21,488 bases of DNA from assembly GCA_002439755.1 (NCBI GenBank), contig DJPH01000065.1, positions 1 to 21,488 on the forward strand. Reading direction: 5' to 3'. Below are positions 14,295 to 21,488 of this stretch, piece after piece. A program made the position numbers and the translations under genes. This DNA is from Prevotellaceae bacterium UBA6417. Lineage in GTDB: Bacteria; Bacteroidota; Bacteroidia; Bacteroidales; Bacteroidaceae. Numbering within the stretch: the first letter of the stretch is position 1; each line of letters begins with the position of its first letter. The notes beneath the pieces are model-generated. The model did no database searches and had not been told where the DNA came from. It saw only the letters and a program-made list of their open reading frames with translations.

Positions 14295-17108
14295 ATGTCT
14301 GACAATAATGATATTTGTGTATGGGGAGCGAGGGAACATAATCTGAAAAACGTAAATGTAACCATTCCCCGAAACTCTCTTACGGTAATCACTGGATTAA
14401 GCGGCAGTGGAAAAAGCTCGCTTGCTTTTGATACTATCTTTGCTGAAGGGCAAAGGCGATATATTGATACATTTTCGGCGTATGCGCGCAATTTCTTGGA
14501 TAGTGTGGAACGTCCGGACGTTGATAAAATATCAGGACTGAGTCCCGTTATAAGCATTGACCAGAAAACAACAAACCGCAACCCTCGTTCTACCGTTGGA
14601 ACCGTAACGGAACTATATGATTTCCTTCGCCTTTTATATGCACGTATAGGAGAAGCCTATTCTTACGTGTCGGGGCAAAAAATGGTAAGGTATACGGAAG
14701 AACAGATATTGTCACTCCTGACAGACAAGTATAACGGGCACAAAGTGTATCTTTTGGCACCTGTAATAAGAAACCGGAAAGGACATTATCGGGAGCTTTT
14801 TGAAATGATTCGTAAGAAAGGCTTTTTATATGCGCGGATTGATGGAGAAATAAAAGAACTGACGAATGGCCTGAAAGTCGACCGATATAAAACCCATAAC
14901 ATTGAAATTGTGGTCGACAAGATGAAAATCGATTCGGTAGATAGTCATCGTCTTTCTAAAAGCATAGAAACCACATTCAAGCATGGCGATGGCCTGATGC
15001 AGGTCCTTGATGCTGATGACGGAACGCTTCGCTATTACAGCAAGCACCTTATGTGTCCTGTATCGGGGATATCGTATAAAGAGCCTTCGCCTCATGATTT
15101 TTCTTTCAACTCTGTGACCGGCGCTTGCCCGCGTTGTAAAGGGTTAGGCTACATAAATGTTATCGATGTAGACAAGGTGATTCCCGACAAAAACCTGTCA
15201 ATCAGAAAGGGCGGCATTGCTCCATTGGGGAAATATACGAACTCGATGGTCTTTTGGGAAATCGAATCACTTCTTGATGCATATGGATATGATTTGGATA
15301 CGCCTTTGAAAGAAATTTCACAAGAAGCATTGGATGAGATATTCAGTGGCAGCAAGCGTGATTTGCGTATAAAAGCTGCGTATACACATCAGACCAATGA
15401 TTACTATGTAGAGTTTGACGGCCTTGTCAAATACATTCAGCAAATGTACGACCGGGAAATGACAGCCGCGGCAAAAAAATGGGCCGATCAGTTCAATAAA
15501 GTCGATACTTGTCCCGAGTGCCACGGTGCACGCCTTAACAAAGAAGCCTTGCACTTCCTTATTGACGGAAAGAATATCTACGAAGTTGCCTGCATGGACT
15601 TAAAAACATTGCATCAATGGATTGCCCGGTTGCCGCAACGTTTGAATGAAAAGCAACAAACGATCAGTTCGGAAATATTAAAGGAAATACAAAAGCGGCT
15701 GCAATTCCTTCTTGATGTGGGATTGGATTACTTGTCGCTTAACCGTACATCGGCCAGCCTTTCAGGTGGGGAAAGCCAGCGCATACGTCTGGCCACGCAA
15801 ATAGGTTCGCAATTGGTGGAAGTCCTTTATATCCTCGATGAGCCGAGTATAGGGCTTCATCAGCGAGATAACATGAAACTCATCAACTCTCTCAAGAAAT
15901 TGCGCGACATAGGAAATACTGTTGTCGTTGTGGAGCACGACAAAGATATGATGTTGAATGCAGATTACATCATAGACATGGGACCCCGTGCCGGACGCTT
16001 GGGCGGTGAGGTCGTTTATCAGGGAAATGTGCAAAACATGCTTGCGACCCATACTTTGACGGCCCGTTATCTCAACGGAGAGCTGAGCATGCCGCATTCC
16101 GACAAACGCCGTATTGGCAATGGGCACAAACTGAGGCTCGTAGGAGCACGTGGAAACAATCTTAAAAATGTAACTGTAGATTTTCCTCTTGCAACCCTGA
16201 CCGTGGTTACAGGAGTTTCAGGTAGCGGAAAATCCACTCTCATTAATGGAACTTTGCTGCCAATCCTTTCGCAGCATTTTTATCGTTCGCAACAAGAGTC
16301 GTTGCCCTATGACCGCATAGAAGGCATCGAATATATCGACAAAGTGGTGAATGTAGACCAAAGTCCCATAGGCCGCATACCACGTTCTAATCCGGCAACC
16401 TATACAGCGGTATTTACCGATATAAGGAATCTGTTTGCGAGCTTGCCCGAAGCTGCCATTCGCGGATATTCTCCCGGCAGGTTTTCGTTCAATGTTGCCG
16501 GCGGACGCTGTCCGACCTGTAAGGGCAATGGCTATAAGACAATCGAGATGAATTTCTTGCCGAATGTAATGATCCCTTGTGAGACATGCCACGGCAAACG
16601 TTACAACAGAGAGACTCTTGAAGTGCGTTTTAAGGGAAAGAGCATTGCCGATGTGCTTGATATGACCGTCAATCAGGCTGTGGAGTTTTTCGACAAGGTG
16701 CCGAACATTTTGCGTAAGATTAAGGCTCTGCAAGATGTGGGCCTGGGCTATATCAAGCTCGGACAATCTTCGACGACGCTGTCGGGCGGTGAGAGCCAGC
16801 GAGTGAAGCTTGCAACCGAACTAAGTAAAAAAGATACAGGCCGCACCTTGTATTTGCTTGACGAACCTACAACTGGGCTTCATTTTGAAGATATACGTAT
16901 TTTGATGGGCGTTCTTGCCAAACTTGTCGACAAAGGAAATACCGTAATTATCATTGAACACAATTTGGATGTAATAGAACAAGCCGACTATATCATAGAT
17001 ATGGGGCCTGATGGCGGTAGGAATGGTGGCGAAGTTGTCGTAACCGGAACGCCCGAGGAAGTGGCCAAGAGCAAAAAGGGATTTACTTCACAATATATCA
17101 ATGTCTGA
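14295..17108 (+). CDS. uvrA: Excinuclease ABC subunit UvrA
   Basis: A 937-residue dimeric ATPase that finds bulky DNA lesions and loads UvrB in nucleotide excision repair. It has two ABC modules: Walker A GLSGSGKSS at 34-42 and GVSGSGKST at 640-648, signature LSGGESQR at 489-496 and 829-836, and Walker B LYILDEP and LYLLDEP. The C-terminal zinc module is complete (C739, C742, C762, C765), and CPRC (278-281) and CPEC (406-409) are also present. In the first zinc module the usual CPxC appears as C254-P-V-S257, so one ligand is missing. The length is close to that of E. coli UvrA (940), and the UvrB-binding insert is present, favouring the main UvrA over an accessory paralogue. It starts 4 bp after the CHU_C gene and ends 12 bp before ybaK, so the three are cotranscribed. 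Confidence 0.97.
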   Translation: MSDNNDICVWGAREHNLKNVNVTIPRNSLTVITGLSGSGKSSLAFDTIFAEGQRRYIDTFSAYARNFLDSVERPDVDKISGLSPVISIDQKTTNRNPRSTVGTVTELYDFLRLLYARIGEAYSYVSGQKMVRYTEEQILSLLTDKYNGHKVYLLAPVIRNRKGHYRELFEMIRKKGFLYARIDGEIKELTNGLKVDRYKTHNIEIVVDKMKIDSVDSHRLSKSIETTFKHGDGLMQVLDADDGTLRYYSKHLMCPVSGISYKEPSPHDFSFNSVTGACPRCKGLGYINVIDVDKVIPDKNLSIRKGGIAPLGKYTNSMVFWEIESLLDAYGYDLDTPLKEISQEALDEIFSGSKRDLRIKAAYTHQTNDYYVEFDGLVKYIQQMYDREMTAAAKKWADQFNKVDTCPECHGARLNKEALHFLIDGKNIYEVACMDLKTLHQWIARLPQRLNEKQQTISSEILKEIQKRLQFLLDVGLDYLSLNRTSASLSGGESQRIRLATQIGSQLVEVLYILDEPSIGLHQRDNMKLINSLKKLRDIGNTVVVVEHDKDMMLNADYIIDMGPRAGRLGGEVVYQGNVQNMLATHTLTARYLNGELSMPHSDKRRIGNGHKLRLVGARGNNLKNVTVDFPLATLTVVTGVSGSGKSTLINGTLLPILSQHFYRSQQESLPYDRIEGIEYIDKVVNVDQSPIGRIPRSNPATYTAVFTDIRNLFASLPEAAIRGYSPGRFSFNVAGGRCPTCKGNGYKTIEMNFLPNVMIPCETCHGKRYNRETLEVRFKGKSIADVLDMTVNQAVEFFDKVPNILRKIKALQDVGLGYIKLGQSSTTLSGGESQRVKLATELSKKDTGRTLYLLDEPTTGLHFEDIRILMGVLAKLVDKGNTVIIIEHNLDVIEQADYIIDMGPDGGRNGGEVVVTGTPEEVAKSKKGFTSQYINV

Positions 17109-17120
17109 TGAACCATTTAT

Positions 17121-17600
17121 ATGAAAATTGAAAAAACGAATGTGTGCAGGCTGCTTGATCAAGCGGGGATAAGCTATAAGACAGTGGCATATGCAGTAAA
17201 CGAAGACGACTTGGGAGCAACGACGATTGCGTCTGAATTGGGTGAAGACATAGGACAGGTGTTTAAGACTATCGTCCTGACTGGCGATAAGACAAAATTC
17301 ATTGTATGTGTGGTGCCCGGCAATCTGGAGGTCAATCTCAAATTGGCGGCAAAGGCAAGCGGAAACAAGAAATGCGAACCGTTGTTGCAAAGGCTGTTGC
17401 TGTCTACAACGGGCTACATACGAGGAGGCTGTTCGCCTATAGGAATGAAGAAGCATTTCCCCACCTTTATAGATAGGCGTGCGTTGAAATACAACCAGAT
17501 ATATGTCAGTGCCGGCAAACGGGGGTTGCAGATACAAATCGCGCCAAACGATTTGGCTTCCATGTCACAAGCACAATTCGTAGATATAGCGGCGGAGTAG
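17121..17600 (+). CDS. ybaK: YbaK-type Cys-tRNA(Pro) deacylase
   Basis: A 159-residue trans-editing enzyme of the YbaK/EbsC family, which hydrolyses Cys wrongly attached to tRNA-Pro in the cytoplasm. Family blocks are present in order: TNVCRLLDQAGISY at 6-19, the conserved lysine K49 in VFKTIVL, the VVPGNLEVNLKLAAKASGNKK region (64-84), the glycine-rich TTGYIRGGCSPIGMKK at 96-111, and the C-terminal SAGKRGLQIQIAPNDL at 130-145. The length is exactly that of E. coli YbaK. It lies 12 bp downstream of uvrA and is probably the last gene of that operon; a weak imperfect stem-loop (about 17600-17634) followed by TTTT comes just after it. Confidence 0.93.
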   Translation: MKIEKTNVCRLLDQAGISYKTVAYAVNEDDLGATTIASELGEDIGQVFKTIVLTGDKTKFIVCVVPGNLEVNLKLAAKASGNKKCEPLLQRLLLSTTGYIRGGCSPIGMKKHFPTFIDRRALKYNQIYVSAGKRGLQIQIAPNDLASMSQAQFVDIAAE

Positions 17601-17655
17601 GGAAGAGAAAGCGGTGTTTTTCAATGCGCTCCCCTTTTGTTCGGATTTTTATCCG

Positions 17656-17663
17656 TAACTTTG
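17656..17663 (+). promoter_or_regulatory. Consensus -7 promoter element for the thrA leader
   Basis: TAACTTTG followed by CC matches TAnnTTTG. A TTTG at 17636-17639 lies upstream, but the 16-nt spacing is shorter than the usual 19-21. Transcription would start near 17668-17670, just ahead of a small reading frame and about 190 nt before thrA. Confidence 0.7.
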
Positions 17664-17684
17664 CCATTGATTTAGAACAGCATC

Positions 17685-17756
17685 ATGTTTTATTGGAAAA
17701 AGAGAAAACACAACAATCCGTTTTATCTTGCCCGCAGAGCGGGCTTCATGCCCTGA
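17685..17756 (+). CDS. Putative 23-residue leader peptide upstream of thrA
   Basis: A short open frame starting about 16 nt after the predicted transcription start. It encodes a basic peptide beginning MFYWKKRKH, continuing with NNPFY, and ending LARRAGFMP before TGA at 17754-17756. An in-frame stop at 17673-17675 bounds it upstream. The place and size are those of a regulatory leader peptide, and its last codons lie inside a set of competing stem-loops. It has no Thr or Ile codon, so classical threonine attenuation does not fit. It has three Lys, three Arg and a Met just before the last Pro. I do not recognise the peptide. It could also be a chance frame in a long leader, and only conservation in relatives would decide. 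Confidence 0.4.
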   Translation: MFYWKKRKHNNPFYLARRAGFMP

Positions 17757-17761
17757 CGGGC
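17730..17761 (+). promoter_or_regulatory. Competing stem-loops in the thrA leader RNA
   Basis: Four short segments can pair in alternative ways. A is GCCCGC (17730-17735), B is GCGGGC (17739-17744), C is GCCC (17750-17753) and D is GGGC (17758-17761). A:B gives a 6-bp stem, B:C a 4-bp stem with loop TTCAT, C:D a 4-bp stem with loop TGAC that contains the leader stop codon, and A:D is also possible. This 1:2/2:3/3:4 logic resembles translation-coupled attenuators, but no U-run terminator follows directly. Control of RNA stability or of Rho access would be alternatives. Confidence 0.4.
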
Positions 17762-17856
17762 TTACTGAACGTAATACAAATCTAAGCAGCTTCTTGCAGC
17801 CGTGTCACTAATCTTTTTCCAAACTCATACAATTCGTCTTACATATTCTCAAACAA

Positions 17857-20286
17857 ATGAAAGTACTAAAATTCGGAGGAACCTCGGTTGGTTCTGTCAA
17901 CGGTATACTTAATCTGAAAAAAATTGTCTTACAAGAAAAAGGCAATGTTATTGTCGTAGTCTCGGCTCTTCACAGCGTGACCGACAAGCTGGTACGTGCC
18001 ACGAATATGGCGCGTGAAGGAAACGAAGACTATAGCAAGGAGGTTGATGATATTATAAGCATTCACCATAATTTGATTGCCGAGGTGATACATGGCGCAG
18101 ACAGGCAAAAGGTCCTTGAGGATGAGCTTCAAGTCCTGTTTGCCGATTTACGCGGCATCCTGCATGGAGTATGTCTCATTAAAGATGTAACGCCTAAGAT
18201 ATGCGATGCCATCCTCAGTTATGGCGAACGCATGTCGTCTCGTCTGGTACAGGAACTTATCGAAGGCAGCAAGCTTTATGATTCGCGTAAATTCATAAAG
18301 ACAGAGAAGAAAAACGGAAATATCACTGTCAATTATGACGAGACCAACCGTCGCGTCAAGGAAACATTCGTCTTGCACTCGGGGATTGCCATCTGTCCCG
18401 GATTCATTGCTTCAGATTGTAAAACCGATGTTACGACAACATTGGGACGCGGCGGATCCGACTATACAGCCTCTATCATAGCGGCGGCCATGGATGCCGA
18501 TGCGTTGGAAATTTGGACAGATGTCGACGGATTCATGACGGCTGATCCAAGGATCATTGCTTCGGCTTATTCAATAGAGCAGCTGTCGTATGGCGAAGCC
18601 ATGGAACTATCCAACTTTGGCGCAAAAGTAATCTATCCTCCTACTATCTATCCGGTAAGAAGGAAGAATATACCTATATATATAAAGAATACATTCCATC
18701 CCGAATTCAAGGGAACCGTCATCAACGATGGAGCATGCGATGGAAAAGCTTCGGTGAGAGGCCTTTCATCTATCAACAACACGTCAATCGTGAATGTTTC
18801 GGGTATGGCCATGGTTGGTGTGATAGGTGTAAACAGACGGATCTTCACAACTTTGGCCGAGAACGGCATCAGTGTCTTTATGGTTGCGCAAACAAGTTCG
18901 GAAACAAGTACGAGTATCTGTATGACACCCGAAGATGCAGAAAAAGCGTGCAAAGTGCTGAACGAAGAGTTCAAGAAAGAAATCAGTACGGGAGCCATGA
19001 ACCCCATGCTGCGCATAGACGGGCTGAGTACCATAGCCATCGTCGGCGAACAGATGAGGCGTACAAGTGGAACGGCAGGCCGATTGTTCAGCGTGCTTGG
19101 CAGAAACGGCGTGAGCATCATAGCTTTGGCTCAGGGCGCTTCCGAAATGAATATCAGTGTCATTGTAGACCATAGTCAGCTGAGGAAGGCATTGAATGTC
19201 ATTCACGACAGTTTTTTCCTGAGCGACTATCAGGTAGTCAACATTTTCCTTTGTGGTGTAGGTTCGGTGGGAGGCAGTCTGTTGCGGCAGATCAGGGAAC
19301 AGCAGGCCATGCTGATGGAAAAGCGCAGGCTGAAGCTCAACATCGTCGGCATCTGCAACAGCCGGCATGCCATTTTTGACCGCGACGGCATCGATATCGA
19401 CAATTACGAACAGCTTTTACAGCAAAGTCAGCCGAGCGACTGGCGAAGAATAAGAGATGAGGTGATAGGCATGAACCTCTATAATTCGGTTTTCGTCGAT
19501 TGTACGGCCGGTGACGAGATAGCCGCTTTATACCTGAGCTTTCTTGATCATAACATTTCGGTAGTGGCAGCCAATAAGATAGCGGCTTCATCCCCTTATG
19601 ACAATTATGAAAAGCTTAAACAGATGGCATTGAAGCGTGGCGTGAAGTTTTTGTATGAAACCAATGTCGGTGCAGGCCTTCCCATCATCAAGACCATCAA
19701 CGACCTGTGTGCAAGCGGCGATGAAATTGTGGAAATACAGGCCGTCTTGAGTGGCACACTTAATTTCATCTTCAATAAATTGTCCAAAGAACATCCTTTG
19801 AGCGAAGTGATTCGAATGGCCAAAGAGGCAAAAATCAGTGAACCTGACCCGCGTGTTGACTTGTGCGGCAAGGACGTCTTGCGCAAATTGGTCATTCTGA
19901 TCCGTGAGGCGGGCATCAAAATCAATCAAGAAGACGTTCGCCAGGAATTATTCATTCCCGAGAGCTATTTCCAGGGTTCTGTGAATGATTTCATGGAAAA
20001 AGTCAAGAATCTTGATGCCGAATTTGAAAAACGTCGCTTACGTATGGAACAAGAAGGCAAACACTTGCGCTACATAGCACGTTGGGCAAACGGAGAGGCT
20101 ACCGTTTCGTTGTGCGAAGTGGGAAAAGACCATCCTTTTTATGAATTGGCCGATTCAAACAATGTAGTACTTCTAACCACCAAGCGCTACAATCGCTATC
20201 CCATGATTATCCAGGGATATGGGGCAGGCAAGGAAGTGACTGCCGCCGGCGTGTTTGCCGACATCATGAGAGTGGCTAATATATAG
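17857..20286 (+). CDS. thrA: Bifunctional aspartokinase / homoserine dehydrogenase
   Basis: An 809-residue cytoplasmic enzyme that catalyses the first and third steps from aspartate to threonine, methionine and isoleucine. The aspartokinase domain begins with KFGGTSVG (5-12) and contains SYGERMSSRL (121-130), TTTLGRGGSDYTA (193-205) and IWTDVDGFMTADPR (219-232). Paired ACT domains (about 311-375 and 391-455) would carry feedback inhibition by threonine. The homoserine dehydrogenase half begins near 460 with the nucleotide-binding GVGSVGGSLL (467-476), then NVGAGLPIIKTINDL near 605 and the LSGTLNFIFNKL and EPDPRVDLCGKDVLRKL blocks. The length is close to that of E. coli ThrA (820). It stands alone with its own long leader and a strong terminator. 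thrB and thrC are not immediately downstream. Confidence 0.98.
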   Translation: MKVLKFGGTSVGSVNGILNLKKIVLQEKGNVIVVVSALHSVTDKLVRATNMAREGNEDYSKEVDDIISIHHNLIAEVIHGADRQKVLEDELQVLFADLRGILHGVCLIKDVTPKICDAILSYGERMSSRLVQELIEGSKLYDSRKFIKTEKKNGNITVNYDETNRRVKETFVLHSGIAICPGFIASDCKTDVTTTLGRGGSDYTASIIAAAMDADALEIWTDVDGFMTADPRIIASAYSIEQLSYGEAMELSNFGAKVIYPPTIYPVRRKNIPIYIKNTFHPEFKGTVINDGACDGKASVRGLSSINNTSIVNVSGMAMVGVIGVNRRIFTTLAENGISVFMVAQTSSETSTSICMTPEDAEKACKVLNEEFKKEISTGAMNPMLRIDGLSTIAIVGEQMRRTSGTAGRLFSVLGRNGVSIIALAQGASEMNISVIVDHSQLRKALNVIHDSFFLSDYQVVNIFLCGVGSVGGSLLRQIREQQAMLMEKRRLKLNIVGICNSRHAIFDRDGIDIDNYEQLLQQSQPSDWRRIRDEVIGMNLYNSVFVDCTAGDEIAALYLSFLDHNISVVAANKIAASSPYDNYEKLKQMALKRGVKFLYETNVGAGLPIIKTINDLCASGDEIVEIQAVLSGTLNFIFNKLSKEHPLSEVIRMAKEAKISEPDPRVDLCGKDVLRKLVILIREAGIKINQEDVRQELFIPESYFQGSVNDFMEKVKNLDAEFEKRRLRMEQEGKHLRYIARWANGEATVSLCEVGKDHPFYELADSNNVVLLTTKRYNRYPMIIQGYGAGKEVTAAGVFADIMRVANI

Positions 20287-20324
20287 ATGCCCTCCAAACG
20301 CGGAGGCTGCAAACCGGCAGACTT

Positions 20325-20361
20325 AAAAAAGCGCAGGTCGTTTAATGACCTGCGCTTTTTT
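20325..20361. terminator. Strong bidirectional Rho-independent terminator after thrA
   Basis: A perfect 15-bp inverted repeat: AAAAAAGCGCAGGTC (20325-20339) pairs with GACCTGCGCTTTTTT (20347-20361) around the 7-nt loop GTTTAAT. The GC-rich core followed by six T residues gives an intrinsic terminator for thrA. The A run on the other side would allow termination from the opposite direction too. It begins 39 bp after the thrA stop codon. Confidence 0.95.
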
Positions 20362-20537
20362 AAGGTACAATGCCGAATATTCTGCCATATCAAACAATAC
20401 AGCAGCTTAGAAGCAGCTGAAAATAAAAGCAAGACTATCAAACCAACGTAAGCAATACAAGAGAAGCTCAAAAAACGTTAGTAAAGTGTCTGTTTCGTGA
20501 CAAAACGAATCGTTTATTTTTCTTTAACATATAAATC

Positions 20538-20545
20538 GGGGGGGG
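20538..20545 (+). repeat. G8 homopolymer upstream of the discoidin-gene promoter
   Basis: Eight consecutive G residues in otherwise AT-rich DNA, 28 bp upstream of the -7 element at 20574-20581. Such tracts can change length by slipped-strand mispairing; eight is at the short end for this. Confidence 0.7.
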
Positions 20546-20552
20546 TAATATG

Positions 20553-20571
20553 ACAATAACAAAACAATAAC
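20553..20571 (+). repeat. Direct repeat ACAATAAC with 11-bp period next to the promoter
   Basis: ACAATAAC occurs at 20553-20560 and again at 20564-20571, so the two copies face the same side of the DNA helix. The second copy runs into the palindrome ATAACGTTAT (20567-20576), which overlaps the -7 element. This is the layout of a possible operator, but the DNA is A-rich and chance cannot be excluded. Confidence 0.4.
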
Positions 20572-20573
20572 GT

Positions 20574-20581
20574 TATCTTTG
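20574..20581 (+). promoter_or_regulatory. Consensus -7 promoter element for the discoidin-domain gene
   Basis: TATCTTTG followed by CAA matches TAnnTTTG. Transcription would start near 20587, leaving a 5' leader of about 34 nt to the ATG at 20621 or about 67 nt to the ATG at 20654. The ATG at 20584 lies almost at the start point and opens an unrelated short frame. Confidence 0.7.
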
Positions 20582-20620
20582 CAATGTATTGTTTCGCCGA
20601 AATGAACACGGCATTAAAAA

Positions 20621-21488
20621 ATGAAGACAACCATTTTATTAACAATAAAGCGTATGACAAAAAAAATCTTTTACTTGTTGACACTGCTTATGTGCAGCGT
20701 CTTATGGAATCCCGCAAGCGGAGAAACGTATTGGACGTTCGACCGCAACGCAGGACTGGTCACTAATGCTGACGACAATGACCCTGAACTCTGTCAGTTC
20801 TCCTGTGACTTCAAAGCAGGAACGAACGGATCGAGTGCCGAAGGAAGTTATGCCAATCTGATTGACGGAACAGGTGCAACGTTTTTCACTTCTGCGTGGA
20901 ACGGCACACCACCCGCACCTGACAACCACCCCCACTGGCTGCAGGTTGACTTGAGAGACCTGCCGCAGCAACACATCATCTTCACCATGGGCAGACGTGC
21001 CGATGTCTACGGACAAAGCAACCGCCCTATAGAAATGGTGCTGTATGCCTCTAACGACAACGAGCAGTGGATCGAAATTGATACGATTAAGGACATGCCC
21101 ACAGCTGAAGTCATATACGACTACACATCCGACATGATTGACCTCGGCGGCACCTACCGTTATCTTCGTTTTGCCGTAACCAAGACAAACGGTGGCGGTT
21201 ACGTCGGCAAATATCCCTATTTTGCCATTGGAGAGTTCCAAGTGTATAAGGCCTTCGAGAGCAATTCTCCTCTCATCTCGTTGGAACGAACCTATCAGAA
21301 AATCAAAATCAAACGCGAGTCGCTCAAGGCAGGAACCAATCCCGGATTTGTCGATTCGGCAAAACTTGAAGAGCTGATTCGCGCCCTCGACAAGGCCGAT
21401 CTTGACATTACCGAAGCCAATGAAAGTTCTGCAGCGGCTACCGAAAAGGCACTTCTCGACGCCTACAACGCAGTCGAAGCATCAATCG
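20621..21488 (+). CDS. Secreted discoidin (F5/8 type C)-like protein, 3' end beyond the window
   Basis: An open frame without stops runs to the window edge, giving at least 289 residues. Two starts are possible: ATG 20621, preceded by TTAAAAA, or ATG 20654, which begins MTKKIFYLLTLLM, a more ordinary signal peptide with cleavage near NPASG. Numbered from 20654, residues 63-200 form a discoidin/galactose-binding-like domain: YANLIDGTGATFFTSAW, HWLQVDLRDL (94-103), IEMVLYASNDNEQWIEI (126-142), YRYLRFAVT (168-176) and a closing FAIGEFQVYK (190-199). Two nearby cysteines (47 and 51) could form a disulphide. From about 205 a helical, Lys/Glu/Ala-rich module starts that resembles FIVAR-type repeats, and the gene ends inside it. 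Such architectures are common in large Bacteroidetes surface proteins and glycan-processing enzymes. The catalytic part, if there is one, lies outside the window. Confidence 0.8.
   Translation, partial: MKTTILLTIKRMTKKIFYLLTLLMCSVLWNPASGETYWTFDRNAGLVTNADDNDPELCQFSCDFKAGTNGSSAEGSYANLIDGTGATFFTSAWNGTPPAPDNHPHWLQVDLRDLPQQHIIFTMGRRADVYGQSNRPIEMVLYASNDNEQWIEIDTIKDMPTAEVIYDYTSDMIDLGGTYRYLRFAVTKTNGGGYVGKYPYFAIGEFQVYKAFESNSPLISLERTYQKIKIKRESLKAGTNPGFVDSAKLEELIRALDKADLDITEANESSAAATEKALLDAYNAVEASI

Larger units (their letters stand above)
20287..20620. other. 334-bp non-coding region between thrA and the discoidin gene
   Basis: The first part holds the thrA terminator (20325-20361) and the last part the promoter region of the next gene (about 20538-20587). 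In between (20362-20530) I see AT-rich sequence without a convincing gene. A small inverted repeat TTCGT (20494-20498)/ACGAA (20505-20509) is present but too short to interpret. The open frames that cross this region on the minus strand run into thrA and look like shadows. Confidence 0.6.

Noticed and set aside
13748..14581. Minus-strand 277-codon frame opposite the CHU_C and uvrA genes
   Set aside because: It is antisense to two well-supported genes and shows no domain or start signal.
17685..17756. Classical threonine/isoleucine attenuation of thrA
   Set aside because: The small frame has no Thr or Ile codon and no terminator hairpin with a U run follows, so the textbook mechanism is not supported even though a leader peptide remains possible.
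20196..20471. Minus-strand 91-codon frame across the thrA terminator
   Set aside because: It runs through the terminator stem and into thrA antisense, and its hydrophobic N-terminus is a by-product of AT-rich intergenic DNA.
20584..20766. Plus-strand 60-codon frame after the last promoter
   Set aside because: Its ATG is almost at the predicted transcription start, and it overlaps, in a different frame, a much longer coding frame with a signal peptide and a discoidin domain.

Overview
The window looks like chromosomal DNA from a member of the Bacteroidales (Bacteroidaceae/Prevotellaceae type). The evidence is a roughly 1100-residue SecA, a DUF4105/Lnb-type protein, a CHU_C (type IX secretion, type B) C-terminal domain, a PorT-like outer-membrane barrel, an HXXEE membrane protein, promoters of the Bacteroidetes form TAnnTTTG, and almost no Shine-Dalgarno sequences. 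There is no insertion sequence, phage gene, CRISPR array or integrase; this is mostly core genome.

Left part (66-9622, all minus strand). Reading in the direction of transcription, a long cluster runs: exported SagB/ThcOx-type nitroreductase, exported metallophosphoesterase, Lnb-type lipoprotein N-acyltransferase, a PafA-like alkaline-phosphatase-fold protein that has lost its catalytic residues, and secA. The three middle genes are packed tightly (6 bp gap, 4 bp ATGA overlap, 45 bp gap). A stem-loop with a U run follows secA. Beyond it lie an HXXEE membrane protein and a TrmH-family RNA methyltransferase, 20 bp apart. The cluster centres on protein export and envelope or lipoprotein maturation.

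Middle (9796-13535). A tRNA-Leu(UAG) gene with its own promoter is followed by mutY on the plus strand. Convergent to mutY is a minus-strand pair: a protein with two LysM repeats fused to a type 1 periplasmic-binding fold, then an outer-membrane beta-barrel.

Right part (13551-21488, plus strand). A promoter divergent from the LysM gene drives a tight operon: a small secreted CHU_C protein, uvrA and ybaK. A separate promoter then makes a leader carrying a 23-codon reading frame and competing stem-loops ahead of the bifunctional aspartokinase/homoserine dehydrogenase gene thrA, which ends in a strong bidirectional terminator. The last gene, cut by the window end, is a secreted discoidin-domain protein. 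It sits behind a promoter with a G8 tract, a helically phased direct repeat and a palindrome.

The most interesting items are the predicted pseudo-phosphatase embedded between lnb and secA, the thrA leader with its small reading frame, and the promoter architecture of the surface protein at the right edge. All assignments are from reading the sequence; no database search was run.
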